Source: Rhytidiadelphus loreus
Lineage: Eukaryota; Streptophyta; Bryopsida; Hypnales; Hylocomiaceae
Direction: 5' to 3'
Assembly: GCA_947034895.1 (NCBI GenBank)
Contig: OX344762.1
Span: forward strand, 10,235,501 to 10,299,500
DNA: 64,000 nucleotides
Shown here: positions 1 through 12,302 of the stretch, piece after piece
Layout of the letters: the number at the start of each line of letters is the position of its first letter
Position numbering within the stretch: position 1 is the first letter of the stretch
Made by a program: the position numbers and the translations under genes
Notes under the pieces: model-generated
The model's database searches: none
Seen by the model: only the letters and a program-made list of their open reading frames with translations
What the model was told of the DNA's origin: nothing

Positions 1-2164
1 CTCACCTGGATCTTTCGAGATAAAGCTACTTCTTCTGGTGCTGTTAGCAGCTTGGTTTTCCCGATGTCTCGCAGATAAGCACGAACAGGGTCTGAAGGTT
101 CCTGCGATATCTGGAGCTTCTTCGGCTTCGGCGCCGCAGGCGCAGCAGCAAGGGCAGTGGCGACCTTCTCCGCCTTTACCAATGCTCGCTCCCGCCTCCT
201 CACCCTCTCTCCTTTGCGCTTCGATCTGACTGTAATGTCGACACGAGGCAATCCGTCGGCTGCAATCCCCGCGCTCATGGAATCTACAAGTCAGACATGT
301 GTTAATCAATCAGCTTGACACTTTTGTATGTATTAATTAGTGTAATGACTAAACCCCCATGCAAAAATGTGCACTTGAACACGGCAGACCGTCTCAAGTA
401 TCAGCTATACCTTTGACCGCACACCCAAGGCTCCAAATGATGTAGCAAATTTGAACCGTTAAACGTCCAAACATCCAAACCATTTAGTAACGAACGTCCC
501 AAAAAATCACTAAAACCAACGGCGTCCCGTTAACGCACATGCACCACCCGTCCACTGCACATAGTTGTACTCACTTGCCTTGTTCTCACTTGCCTCGAGA
601 GTAAAAGTTGCCCCCCCCACACACACACAAAAAAAAAAAGCTTTTGCAATTCTACATTCGATGATTATGTGTATGAAATTCACGAGAAGGGGACCAACTT
701 TACTACAAAAAATTCTAGCAACCATATATAGCAGTTGATGTGCAGTTAGTGCGCAGAGAACGGCAAGTGAGTAGTCAATGGCATGCCTACCCTAATGGAG
801 GTTTAGCAAATGATGGACAAGGCTCCTTAACCCCTAAGAGAGACGGCATGCACTGCGTGGATTGTGAATGTCCTCAAGGCGTTAGTATGTTGAAAAAGTA
901 AACTTTGTCTATTTTCAACGATGGTCACTCGGTGCTTCGGAAAGAGTTCATGTAGCGATGGGAAGATGGAGGGATGGGAAGTAAATGAAAACTTACAAAA
1001 ATGAAGATACGATGTTTAGATTTCTCTCATGCCATAATTTATTTGCCAAAAAGTTCAAAATCTTCCCAGCAGGAACTCGTAAGGATTCAAACGAAACACC
1101 ATTCCTCACAAACCAGACCTTGGATACTGCTATCGTTCAAAATTAGTACCTGCATCCTCCTCCACTTCAGTAGTAGAAATGGTCCCCTCAGCCTCCCGTA
1201 CGAGAGAGGATACACCTCCCAAGAGCGATTCCAGCTGCTCCACATACCCTTGCTCGGCTTCCAGCAACGCAGACTCAGCATCGTAACCAGCCCGGAAGGA
1301 ATGCTCCATGTCGCTCAACCTGGCCCTCTCCAGCCGCAGCAAGTCGAATTCCGAAGGAAACTCCACGTTTTCCTCCACAATCGCTTCCTCCGCATTCGAA
1401 ACGCTTTCCTCGCTGTCCAGCCAGCTCTCCGTGACCAAAACTGCACCGGCATTAATCAAGGATTGTTTGGGCACCGACCTCGTGGTAGGGCAAACTGAAA
1501 ATCGCAGCTTTGACCTGCACAGAAAGAATCCAATCGCCAATTAAGAACTTCCACCAAAGCAGAATCATCAAGCAGATAACGAAATCTTGATGAAATCTTC
1601 ACTCCCACGCCCACATCGATAACACTAAAAAATCTTGCACAATGAGTACATATGGCTTTGAGAATGTACAGCTCAACATCAAAACTCGGTGGGGTTTAAA
1701 TCTCTCCAAATGAAACTTTGAACCCTTGTAACTTTTGCATTTGGTATCCAAGTAGTGCACTCTTGGGTGCGTTGGAATCCTCTTTCCTTTGTTTCCAGGG
1801 CTCTTTGTAACACTCTAGTCATTCAAATTATACCAACGACGATACAAGCGTCGCATTTAGCTAAGGTTACCTTCAATACAAAGAACTCTCAAGTGGTAAA
1901 ACCCTTATCCAAAAACCCTACCACATAACCCCTTCCCAACAACAAGAAACAAGACCTCTCCAAAACCTCTCCAAAACCTTAAATTCCGCCACACAAAAAA
2001 CGTGACGAAACGCACCGCAGAGACGCCATCCGCCGCTTGCTACCCTTCATCGCCCGCATTACGCACTCCGCGCCGCCATTATTACTGCAAGTAGCATTCC
2101 CATCCTGAGCTAGGGCTCGCCCCTCCAAGGGAAGCAGAGCGCAGGCTGACGACAAGGCCGCCAT
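1..2164 (-). CDS. Plastid-type RNA polymerase sigma factor (sigma-70 family), N-terminal part, runs off left edge
   Basis: Three exons can be joined in frame on the minus strand: 2164-2016, 1514-1150 and 283-6. The introns have GT/AG ends and the phases match (2, then 1), giving 264 codons before a clear GTGAG donor at position 5. The last exon encodes SDPVRAYLRDIGKTKLL (from residue 235) followed by TAPEEVALSRKIQ. This matches conserved region 1.2 of bacterial and plastid sigma-70 factors. Before it lies a basic stretch and an acidic exon 2, as in the variable N-terminal part of plant SIG proteins. I chose the ATG at 2164, which opens a hydrophobic, Ser/Ala-rich N-terminus; an in-frame GTG and TTG lie just upstream. 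Nuclear SIG proteins direct the plastid-encoded RNA polymerase to promoters, and I infer the same role here. Regions 2-4 lie outside the window. The exon 1 donor is the least certain boundary. The introns (284-1149 and 1515-2015) hold only simple sequence, such as the CA and A runs near 616-640. Confidence 0.75.
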
Positions 2165-3199
2165 CACCAAGTTCTAACTTCGGGTTTTCTCCCAGTCTAC
2201 ATACTCATCGGATTTAAACCCGAAGCGGCCGATTTCGGAGGTGAAAGAGGAATTCGTGAAGATGGGCGACGGGTGTAAATGGGAATTCTCGTAGAAACTG
2301 AAGCAAATGGCGAGCAAGGGATGTGAACGGAGCGGTGATGGTGATGAAGCAACGAAGCAAAGCAAAGCACCGTGGACCTGCAGAGAGGCGAAGGAGAAGG
2401 CGAAGCAGGTGTGGATGAGGTCCTTGGTTAGATAAGCCTGTCGGAGGTAGATTTTAGGATTCTCACCTCGAGGTACATGGGGATTGAAATTCATAGATTT
2501 CAGACAGTGGATGACTGGAGGGGTATCATAAAATTTGAAATGAAGGCCACGAGTACATTTGAAAAACTGATAAATCTACCAAGTAAGATTCAAGACTATC
2601 TAAAAGAACTCATGAATAAGGTGAGCACCTCCCGGAAGAGGTGGTCACCCAAAGAAAAGACTTACTTCCTTTAAAATTCAAGTACATTGGGACACATACA
2701 AATAAGTTTGTGGATATGTATACATTGGAATACAAATGCATATATGTAGATGAAAATAGAAATATGTATGAGTATATATGGATACGTGTGTACATTACCT
2801 CATATGTTTTAAATCTTGAGTTGCATATTCTTGAAGATATATGATTTCCAAAAATAAGCCTTACTTCCGGAAAATTCAAAATTAGATAAGCATAAATTTA
2901 ATTGCATTGGATATCATTCTTGACCATATTGAGTGCATTATTACAATCAATAATTAAGCATTGTGCACTCAAATACACCACTATCACAATAATTGAGTTT
3001 TTGATTATTTAGGCAATATAAGAGCTTGTCTCGGAGTTTGTTAAATCCTAAAGGATCAAACATTCAAATTTCAAACAAGTATAGGGGAATATATTTATAA
3101 AAATCTTGATTTTTTTATTCATCTAAATGTTTGTAGATTCTTGTGTTAACCCCTAAATGATTTGGACTATGTTTTCACCAAAACCGCTGAAAAACTGTC
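2165..3199. other. Upstream region of sigma factor gene, then AT-rich intergenic DNA
   Basis: Positions 2165 to about 2480 are fairly GC-rich and open on the minus strand, consistent with promoter and 5' leader of the sigma gene. From about 2500 the sequence becomes AT-rich with short TATG/TACA-rich tracts, and I see no gene. Confidence 0.5.
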
Positions 3200-3860
3200 A
3201 TTTCTAGGACAAGTACCATATTTTTGAAAAAAAACATTTTTGGACACATCTAACTGTAGGATCTTGTAGTAAACTAGTTTGAGAAGATTTGGAAAAAAAT
3301 TCAGAATTTTTCACCATGTAGATTGCAAGATATTCACGTTTGAAGTAACAAAAATCATTTTTTTGTCCCTGCAAAAACATGGGCAGCAGCACTTCAGAAG
3401 GTCACATTAGTATGAAAAAATGTCCAAAATGGTGGTTACTCTTTGGATTCATTCTTCAAGGCAAGTTGGCTACATGCTTGAAATTTTTTAGATCATTTGG
3501 AATTGTACAACATATAGGAAAAAACTAGTAAGTAGAAAGAAGTAGAGAGTGATTCAAAATACTAAATCGTTAACCATTTATTTATGGAATTGAAAAATGC
3601 CAATCCCAATGGTTGTAATGTTGTAATAATCAATATACACCTAATGTTTTTGTTTTTTTCCAAGAATATTTAAAATTGAGTTAAATAAAGGAGTTCAAAG
3701 TTTATTTTAGAGTAGAGATTCCATAACTACCTACAAACTACCTCAAACTAAAATTCCTCATAACTTTTGATTCATTGATCCAAATGGAATGATTCCAAAC
3801 TTTCCATGTAGATATAAATCTAAAGAATCAATTTAAAATTTAAATTTAAAAAGAAAGTGA
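3200..3860 (+). repeat. Dispersed repeat copy related to the arms of the 57-62 kb hAT-like element
   Basis: The stretch around 3245-3350 contains ctaactgtaggatcttg and then catgtagattgcaagatatt. Similar text, with the same spacing, occurs near 57070-57180 on the plus strand and near 62190-62080 on the minus strand. A second shared block, tccaaatggaatgatt, near 3780 corresponds to positions near 57597 and 61640. No ends or target duplication could be defined here, so this is either an unrecognised older element or a fragment. The AT-rich DNA from 3860 to 5040 holds no supportable gene. Confidence 0.5.
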
Positions 3861-5043
3861 TTTTTAAAGAAGTTTTTTCTTCTGCCTAGGGTGCCCGAAG
3901 ATCAAGCAAAACTACATATCATACAATAACTTTTGAACTGTGTAGTCAAAAGTTATGAAAATTGTTGGGCCTTAAAGCTACACCTTGGTAAAATGTTGTG
4001 TGAAAATTTCAAAGAAAAAAAATAAAAATTCTATTCATAGTGAGCTGCCCAAAAAAGTTATAATGCCAAAAAACAATGTTTGGGCATTTAGGGGTTAAAC
4101 ATTGCATTTCTTTGATATAGATTTTTATAACTTTCCTTAAAAATATTGTATAGTTTGAGACTTTGAGGGGCACAAGTGTACTTCACTTCAAAAAATAACT
4201 ATTTCAATTCCATAAATAACCTTTCAAAAACAACTTCAAGAAATAAGTTGAGTAAAAATCTTAAAAACATCATCACAATTAAAACTTAATATTTTGAACC
4301 TAAAGAAGAAAAAATTATGAAAAATACAAATATTCAATGCATGATCAATTTTAGAAGGAATTTTCAAATTTTGGTTCTAAAATTGATTGAAAAATATTAT
4401 TTAGTGTAGTAATTGATGTAGTCAAATGATATGATCCATTGATTGTATTTTACAATCGGTTTGTTTGAAAGTCATCAATAACATTAGATGTTTTTTCGAG
4501 CCTCCGAGAGACCGTTTGAGGGTTGTTTCCCTTCACTGTTCCCCTACAATGAAAGACGGCCAGTTGTCAGAAAAAAAATCGTTTTTTCGGAACATCCCTA
4601 TAGCTGGGTACTTATTTGTTTTTTTTTCTAGTATAGAGATAGTTTCACAAGAATTGCACTAATCTCAATACCAATTTTTATACTTTTGTCTTACTGCATA
4701 CTACTTTTATTCTCTCTATATACTTTTAATTGCATCACAACCTTAAGCTTTTCATCATATCTTTCTTTGTCAAGGCAATTCTAAAGGTAAAATCACAATA
4801 TGTCTTACACATTCATTCTATAGACACATAAGAAAAAAGAAACCTCATACAGTCTCTAATTTTGGCAAGGCCAAAATTCTCTCAAGAAGTATTTTTATAT
4901 TGATGTCAAGATTATATGAAAACAAACATCCAATACTAGTTTACATATCATAATATCTTTCCATGGACAAACAATTGCATCAACTTGAAGATCGTGGTCT
5001 CCCAAATGTCTCCACAATTTTTCAAGAGGTCATAGTAGTTACT

Positions 5044-5567
5044 GCCTCTTTTGGGTGCATAGTTGGATGCATAGTGACACTCTATGTATCCAAAAGCCCC
5101 CCCACTCCCCCATTTTAAAAGCTTTTTTTTACTAAATTTTAATTCATTCCATTACCCCCACCCCTCTCTCCCATTTTAAAAGCTTTTTTTATTAAATTTT
5201 AATTTGTTCCATTACCTACCCCTCCAAATCAAACAAAGTATTTGTCCAGACTCCACCCCCTATTTGTACATTTGAAGTGGCATTGGCTATAACATTCAAT
5301 ATGGGATATATCCCGTATACCAATTCATATCTGTATGTCAATCCATATCAATATTCAATACAATATTCCAAGTCTGTATCCCGTATTCCGTATCAATACA
5401 ATATCCATATCCATATCTATATCCCAACTTTTTTAAGATCAACGGTGTCGGAGGGGGGGGGGGGGGGGGCAAGATTTAAAAAAAAAATCAACGCCTCTCA
5501 ATTTTTGAAAGAGGAGGGAGGGGATAATTGCAAACGAGGACCGGGACGCCTCTTTTGGGTGCATAGT
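5044..5567. repeat. 484-bp segment flanked by exact 20-bp direct repeats
   Basis: The 20-mer gcctcttttgggtgcatagt occurs at 5044-5063 and again at 5548-5567. The segment between contains a 61-bp tandem duplication (units from 5111 and 5172), a degenerate CCATAT-type tract (about 5300-5430) and a run of 17 G (5453-5469). The direct repeats could be a long target duplication or a local duplication. No terminal inverted repeats were found. Confidence 0.5.
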
Positions 5568-5832
5568 GAGCCTCACATGTGCCCATCTCAAGAACACAAC
5601 AACCAAATGTGATGTTAGAGGGGTTACATCAGGTGTCTACAACCCATAATGTGTATCATTGCCTTCACTTGAAAAATCAAAGATGGATAAGGAAAATAAC
5701 AAAGCTATATAACCATATAAAAACCTGTGAAGTAACAACATTAGATTGCAAAAAAGCCATTTTTTCTCCTTAGAACCATAGTAGCAAAGCTCCAAAATGT
5801 TGGGGCAAAGTTTTAGCTTCAGATACTACACC

Positions 5833-6370
5833 TCAAGGAACTACAAGCACATAAATTGGTAAGGTAGGAGGCTCTTAAACCGACCATCTAAGGGATAATG
5901 GACCTTTGTAGGAAAATCAGTAGAATATAACATTTTTCACATATTTTTGGTAGAAAGAGAAAAGAAAAACAATTCATTGATGATTTAAATTGTAATTTTG
6001 ACTTAGAATGAATCAACTATGAATTTCCAAAGTGAAAGGTGCGTAGGTAGCTATTGGTGCTCATAGATTGAACCAATCTTAATCAAATCAGCCTTTGAAT
6101 GGAGCACTTCAAATTTAGAAATTTTCTATAATTTTGACTATCAGAGAATGATCCACATCATGCTTTCATTTATTTTAGCCTTACATGAATATTTTACTCA
6201 AAGGAACTTAAGAATACAATTAAAAAGCAAAAAGCGCGGTGAAGGAACTATGATCCATTTTTGAAACTCTTTGCACTATTCATGACAATTCTATTGGGTG
6301 ATTGTAATTGCCCCTCCAACATTCGAGCCTCCTACCTTACGAAGGTCCTGTCAAGGAACTACAAGCACAT
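5833..6370. repeat. 498-bp segment flanked by exact 20-bp direct repeats with internal inverted repeats
   Basis: The 20-mer tcaaggaactacaagcacat lies at 5833-5852 and 6351-6370. Just inside are the inverted motifs taaggtaggaggctc (from 5860) and gagcctcctacctta (6325-6339). The layout suggests a small inverted-repeat element with unusually long flanking direct repeats. It has no coding capacity. Confidence 0.5.
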
Positions 6371-6767
6371 TTAACTAGTACTAAGTTCCAGTTTCACTTT
6401 GAAGTTACTATGTAAGTATTATTTTTTCAATGCTTCATTGCTTGTTTTTGGTCACACCATATCTTTTTTCAGACCGCGCGTGTGTGGGTTTTGCAAGGCC
6501 TAGGATCACAAATAGGTGCCTATGGCAGAATTCTTTGGAAATTCATAAGTAATTCATAAATGCTCAGAAAAATATGAAACCACTTGGTTTACATTCTGAA
6601 TCAATTTCTCTTCAAGTGAAAAATAAGTGAAAATATTTTTAGGCATCTGAAAACCATGGAAAGGCCCAACAGCCCTTAAAGAGCACACTACCTTACTCAT
6701 CTCTGTTCCCTAAAAGTAACTTTGACACAACTCTTGCCAATAATAATAGGTGGCATTTTTTAGGCCA

Positions 6768-6982
6768 AGGTGAATTGACTCCCTCATTGCCCCTCCAGGG
6801 CAAACCCTGGAATTTTTTATTTGCAAGGCTTAATTTTTTTTTGAAATTCTGAATTCACATTTGCAATTAGAGGCCCCAAATTACTCTGGGAAGATGCAAG
6901 AATTACCAAAAAATTGGCACAACATGGGGGGCTTTTTTTTCAAACCTAAGTTGACCGGGGCAATGAGGGGGTCAATTCTCCC
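6768..6982. mobile_element. MITE-like inverted-repeat element
   Basis: An arm at 6768-6793 reading gaattgactccctcattgcc is repeated in inverted orientation at 6957-6982 (ggcaatgagggggtcaattc), with a short AT-rich spacer. The outer limits and any target duplication are unclear; similarity may extend to about 6741 and 7010. Confidence 0.5.
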
Positions 6983-7245
6983 TGCGCCATTTGCGCCATT
7001 TGTTATAGGAGCGCCAGTTTTACAGTAACTAATTGTTGTAGCCAACCTTGCAAATTATGACAGGCCACATCTCATTTGTTCATTTGTATGGTTAATTGCC
7101 CTGCTGGCTAATTGTCATTAAGCTTGTTTAATGACTATTAGATGGACCTTGATATGATCCAAAAATTGCGTCCAATATTTCGACAGACGTAATCTATCAC
7201 ATTAGCTATGTGTCTTGATTTATTGAGGAGGATTTGATACTTTCA

Positions 7246-7316
7246 GTGTATTTGTGTCTGGTTGGAGTTTTCTTACTTGTGTTGAACTCTGTGTATTTGT
7301 GTCTGGTTGGAGTTTT
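7246..7316. repeat. Direct repeat (26 bp exact, 45-bp spacing) just upstream of the phosphatase gene
   Basis: The same 26 bp begin at 7246 and 7291 and both contain gtgtctggttggagtttt. This places a tandem duplication in the leader of the phosphatase gene, and it is part of why the reading frame stays open upstream of the chosen start. Confidence 0.7.
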
Positions 7317-7385
7317 ATGAGTTGTGTTGATGGTGAAACGGCGGCGAATGTAGGAAGAGAGTTTTGCCCGTGGTACGCCTTCTTT

Positions 7386-8423
7386 ATGGCATCTGTAGCT
7401 GTGTCCCGAATGTCACTCAGCTCTTCGGTGCAGGGCCATAGCCGGGTTCGCATCGGGAATGTCGGAGGTTGGAATCCCGAATTGAATTCGAGGTGGAGGA
7501 GATTTCCCGTGAAAAACGTGGGGTTGGTATCCCGGCCTTGGTTCTTGGGTATGGAATGTGGACCGAAGTCCTTGTCGCCGGTTAGGGTTTCGAGCTCGTC
7601 TGGGGAAGGGAGTGCGCCCGTGCCGGCGATGAGCGACGCGGAGCAAGCGGGTTGGGAGCAGCGGCAGAAAGAGGCTGCGGAGGTGAAAGCGTCTTCGGAT
7701 CCGTTCCAGTGGCGATGGACGTTGAACTGGGACGCTATCACGAGCAACATTATTGTCGGTTCCTGCCCTCGCAGCCCTGAAGACATTGATCGCATGGTAG
7801 ACGAGGCGGGCATTGACGCGGTGCTCAACCTCCAGAGCGGCCTCTGCTTCGACGCGCTCAAAATCCCGTACGACGCCATTCGCAAGCGCGCGGTGGAGCG
7901 CGGCATTCTCCTGGAGCGCGTGGAGATTCGCGACTTCGACCACGCGGATCAATCGTTGATGCTTCCCGTTGCAGTTCGGTTGCTGAATTCTCTTCTGGCG
8001 AGGGGAATGAAGGTCTACGTGCATTGCACTGCGGGAATCAACCGTGCGACGCTCACGACAGTCGGCCATTTGACGTTTGTGCAGCAAATGGATCTCGAAG
8101 AGGCTGTTGCGATGGTGAAATCCGCCAGGCCCGTGGCGCATCCGTATATTGATTGTTGGATGGAAGTGCGACGGAGGTTGCTGGAAGGACGACGAGAGGA
8201 AGTCACTCGAATTTCGGAAGAGATTTACGAGGCCCAGGTGGGGAAGAAGACCCCAGAGACCAAGCTTTCCAATTGGGTGGTTGCGGAGAAGAGTTTGATT
8301 TCGCAAACGTTTCAGAGGTACCTGGACACGGACCTCGCGATGCTGGACATGGAAACGGCTTGGTTGAAACGAAAGTTTGAGAGGGAGCTCAAGAGTGGTG
8401 GAAGTGGCTCGGCCACGCACTGA
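7386..8423 (+). CDS. Dual-specificity phosphatase of the plant glucan phosphatase type (SEX4/LSF2-like)
   Basis: Intronless gene for 345 aa. It begins with MASVAVSRMSLSSS, a Ser- and basic-residue-rich, acid-poor N-terminus that looks like a plastid transit peptide. The frame is open further upstream, with another ATG at 7317. The phosphatase domain runs from about residue 106 to 270: IIVGSCPRSPEDIDRM is typical of SEX4/LSF2 proteins, the general acid lies in EIRDFDHAD (about 183-185), and the catalytic loop HCTAGINR places Cys214 and Arg220 (HCX5R). SEX4 and LSF2 remove phosphate from phosphorylated starch glucans in plastids, and a similar role is inferred here. No carbohydrate-binding CBM48 domain is visible, as in LSF2, and the C-terminus is helical and charged. 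The usual glucan-phosphatase signature has Gly before the loop Arg; here it is Asn. It is GC-richer than the DNA around it. Family assignment is firm, substrate less so. Confidence 0.8.
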   Translation: MASVAVSRMSLSSSVQGHSRVRIGNVGGWNPELNSRWRRFPVKNVGLVSRPWFLGMECGPKSLSPVRVSSSSGEGSAPVPAMSDAEQAGWEQRQKEAAEVKASSDPFQWRWTLNWDAITSNIIVGSCPRSPEDIDRMVDEAGIDAVLNLQSGLCFDALKIPYDAIRKRAVERGILLERVEIRDFDHADQSLMLPVAVRLLNSLLARGMKVYVHCTAGINRATLTTVGHLTFVQQMDLEEAVAMVKSARPVAHPYIDCWMEVRRRLLEGRREEVTRISEEIYEAQVGKKTPETKLSNWVVAEKSLISQTFQRYLDTDLAMLDMETAWLKRKFERELKSGGSGSATH

Positions 8424-11100
8424 CGCTGCCTGGGGACACATTGTGTGCATATCGAAGATGGGTAAGACTGTAAGTTATTGTGCAATTGCTTCAACGACTT
8501 TAGGTTTAGGGTTTCTTTTTTGGAACGTATAGCAAGTCTAGGATGAGGAGAAGAAATTGTTTTTTTACGATTTTCTATCCTCTGTACTATCCTTACTTCA
8601 CAAATCGTAGAGAGTTTCGGTTCAAAAAGTCTGCAGCTCAAAAAAAATTATTATGTCATTAAAGGAAATTGAAATTTTTGTATGTTTTTGAAGATTGTAG
8701 GTAGGTGAGTAGGTCAAGATTATGAGCCATTTCAATTCCAAAATGATCTAGAGCAAGAAGGTACAAGTTGCCAAAATTCTATAACATATCTGAGATTTTA
8801 ATGTTTATAAGGTAACAAGTATAGAGGGTTATCTGTATGACCAATTATACCTCTATTGATTTTTGGATAGTTGGATTTGACAATGCATGATTGTTTACAA
8901 GGGTGGAGCAATAGCTTTGGCCTTTGAAAAGTAATTAAGACCAGGCCATCTATCACCTTGATTGAGGGCCAATTTTCTTGAAGAAGGGTGCAAGTGTTTA
9001 TGTTCATTTGAAATTATACCCAACCTTAGAAGGATGCCAAGGACATTTTGTGTCCTTTGAATGGTCAACCAAGTTTTGTGTATATTGAAGAATGGATGAT
9101 TTGAGGGATGATTTTTATCTGATTTTTTTTGTGCAACTTTATTGATGCTATAGCTACATCAAGGAGTTAAATTTAGGATATTTTAGTTGTTTTTATTTTA
9201 TATGGAATAGTTTATCAAAAGAATGATATGTTATCCAATGTATTTCAATATTTTGAGTTTTTTTTCCTTAACCTCTAATGACCCAAGGGTGTTGTATTTT
9301 CAACATGGGCCAAAATTGCCAAGGATTTTTGAAAGTGAGCACTTCAGAGAATTTCACTTCATAGTTATTAGATTACACAATTTAGTAGATATTTAAGTTT
9401 GAAGTTTTATTTGGATCAATGGGAAAATAATATAGCACACTTTGAAGGAGTATATCTTAGTGAGAATATTTTGAAATGATAACCTTTTTGTGCTTAATGA
9501 AAGACAAGAAGGTTGAAAAATGCTCATCTAAAATTTTACAACATTTTGAGCATTTTAGATTTTATGGGTGGAACTTGCAATATATTGTATTTAATAAATC
9601 TTTTGGACCTAGGGTGTTTATACAACCATTATGTTAAGAAGATTATCAAATAATATCACCCGTAGTTCCATTTTTTGACTAAACATAAGAGTAGGAGGTT
9701 AGAAAATATATATCCCTATTACCAAAAAAATAAATTACATTAGTAATAAGTCCCAAATCCCTATTTTTTTTGGAACGATATATAGGTGGGAAGTTAGTAT
9801 ATCATCTTGTAAATGTGGAATATTATTTGCATGGTCTAGGACTTTAGAATCCTATAATTTAGCACATCATATTCTAGCTTCATTAACATGTTCATGCTTA
9901 TGTGAATTGCTATTTTTGATTTGTACACTAGTCTAGTGACTAGTATTAGATGAAGGAACTAGAAAAAAGAAAAAATTCTAAAAATGACCTAGCAACCTCT
10001 TGGCCACTTAGGCCTGTTGAGGTGTTAGGTCAACAATCATATTCCCTGGGTTTTCATAGCATTAGAACCCGTGGTCTACTAGAGGCCCGAAAAAGCATCT
10101 AATGGTTATTATTCTAAAGTGCATACTACAATATATATTCATAATTTTGAAAATTTAATCTACCTTCTTGTCTTTAAGGGATTAATTGTTTGACTTTATG
10201 GAAATTCCATATTCAAATTAAGGTAAAAGAATTCTATTTTTGTGTAAACAATTTAAGGAATATTTGAGGTTTAAAAAATTGGACAATCTTGAAAATTTTA
10301 AATGTATCAAAATCATTTTAATTATCTAAAAATGATCCATGGTACATGCATTAAGATTTGCAATGATTGATTCGTTGAGATACTTGCCAAATAGAGGCGG
10401 TAAATGTTAAAGGTCTCATTTTTCTTTCTTCTCAAAACTTGTATTGTACTCTTCTTTTATAAAGACCCATTTTAGATTGTTCAAATATGTTAAGAAAACC
10501 CTTTTATATTACTCAAGAATAGTATGTGTGAATATTGGTATTATTTTTCTTAGGTGCAAATGGACCTACGTTCCCAATACAACATTTGGCATTTCAAATG
10601 AAGTTAGGAAAGGAATTGACCAAAAAGTGGCCCGGTAGAGTGACAAGTTATTCAAAATTTGTCCCTAATATTTGTCGAATTCATGGAGCATGGTCCATGG
10701 GAAAGAAGAGAAGACTATGTAGAATATGCAAAAAAAAAAATTGCCTATACATGCCCAGGATGTAACAAATTTTACATTAGTAAAAACCCTTGCTTTTTGG
10801 TTAAGTCATTGGTCATAGTTAGTATGATGCCCAATGACTAGTATAGTAATAACTTATCATTTCTTTTTTTGTTCATATGAACTTCACAAAATTGTAAAAT
10901 TAGGTTGTTTGACAATAATTTTTTAACATTTAACACTGCCCTATATACATATTTTTTTTTGGTACAATAGAGGAATGTAATACTTCTAAGGAATTGGTAG
11001 TAATGAACCTAAATTTCCATTCATTTTCATGGCATATAAAGTAATGTTGTTGGAATAAGGCAACGTAATGTCAATATTTTACGAAGTCCCGCTTTGTAGT
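8424..11100. other. AT-rich intergenic region without recognisable genes
   Basis: This stretch has only short chance ORFs, poly-A/T runs and no recognisable domain, RNA gene or transposon end. The first 200 bases are presumably the 3' end of the phosphatase transcript. Confidence 0.6.
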
Positions 11101-12240
11101 TTCAATCTCTTCTGAGGTTAGATGCTGGACTTACGATTTGAATTGATATCCTTATGGACAAACCCTAATTAGGGTTCTGTTGGAAACCCTAGAACCTCCT
11201 CCAGAACCCTAATTTTGAGAGCACTTCTGACTGCTTGTTGCAACTACTTTTTGCGACTGCTTGCGGTCCTACTACTCAGGAAGTGCTATTGGCGGACAAA
11301 GGCTGGAGCGGAAGCTTCCATGTGACGATGACCTGCACTTCTGCGGAGTCGTGACTAGTGCAGTACAACCAACTCCGAAGACATCCGATCATTCGGTCGC
11401 TTACTTTTGAGAGGTTTTAGCCTTTTATTCTTAGAGTTGTTTACAGTGAGAGAGGAAGAGAGCACAACGTTGGGCGTGAAGGCGTTGTGGGCCAAATTGT
11501 TGACGTACTTATCAGATAAATGCTTTCCGAACGATGGGAGTGAACGATGGGAGTGAGTCGCTGCATTCTCAGTTGTGGACAAATCGTTGAAACATGTTCT
11601 GCCTTTGGAGAAATAGACTCTCGGACATTGTAATCTAGTTTTAGTGCGGCACTAAAACATCGGCGTTCCTCTGTGATTCATTTAAATCCAAAATCAGCCA
11701 CAGCGACAGGGATGGTACGTGTTTTCTCTTGTAATTCTGATTCAAGCGCTAGTTTTATCTTCGGACAAGGTCTGTTCAATAATTCAGTACCGTTTGCAAG
11801 AGAACTGTATTAGGGGCATTGTGTTATTGGCATTGTTTCTATTGAGCTTCATTGTGCAGGCAGATACTAATTTGCTTTCAAAGAGAGTAGGTCATTGTTG
11901 GATCTTCTCATGGTGACTCCATTCTGAATTTTGGAGGCCTTTTCCGTCAATGTCGTTTTGCTTTCTTCTGGGGTTTTATTGCGATCCAGGGAAAACAATG
12001 TGGCACATTGCGCCAATTTTAATGGGGTGTCGTGGTTTCTTCATGTAGATTGAGAATGTTTGTTGCGAAGGGATATTCCGCTTGTCGGTGTGCAAGTCGT
12101 CTGCTCTTTGTCACGGTTTGTGCAGAAGTACATGGTCCATCGCAGAGTACATGCTCCATTACCACGACTGTGAGATCGCTTGTGTAGCGAGTTAGTTACT
12201 TTGATCAGCCCGACGTTTAAGGGTTAAGTTCACGGGAGTG
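11101..12240 (+). promoter_or_regulatory. GC-richer region with clustered AAACCCTA (telo-box) motifs upstream of BCD1
   Basis: Between 11155 and 11215 there are several aaccctaa/ttagggtt motifs, including the palindromic accctaattagggt. The sequence to about 12240 is less AT-rich than its surroundings, yet no conserved protein is visible. It could be an unrecognised exon, a non-coding leader or an old retroelement piece; the function is inferred only from the motifs. Confidence 0.35.
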
Positions 12241-12258
12241 TTTTCGGGTTCAGGGTTT

Positions 12259-12268
12259 TTAGGGTTTT
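12259..12268 (+). promoter_or_regulatory. Telo-box (TTAGGGTTTT) just upstream of BCD1
   Basis: The motif lies 35 bp before the BCD1 start codon in a run of GGGTTTT-type repeats. In plants, telo-boxes are common in promoters and leaders of translation and ribosome biogenesis genes, which fits a snoRNP assembly factor. Confidence 0.55.
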
Positions 12269-12302
12269 AGGGGGGGTTGGAAAGAGTTTCGCTTTTTGAG
12301 AA

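Noticed and set aside
1001..1544. Plus-strand frames opposite sigma factor exon 2
   Set aside because: The minus strand has matching splice phases and leads into a recognisable sigma region; the plus-strand frames have no such support.
7413..8450. 345-aa open frame opposite the phosphatase gene
   Set aside because: It is an antisense shadow of a GC-rich coding region; its composition is Arg/His/Pro-rich and no motif is recognisable.
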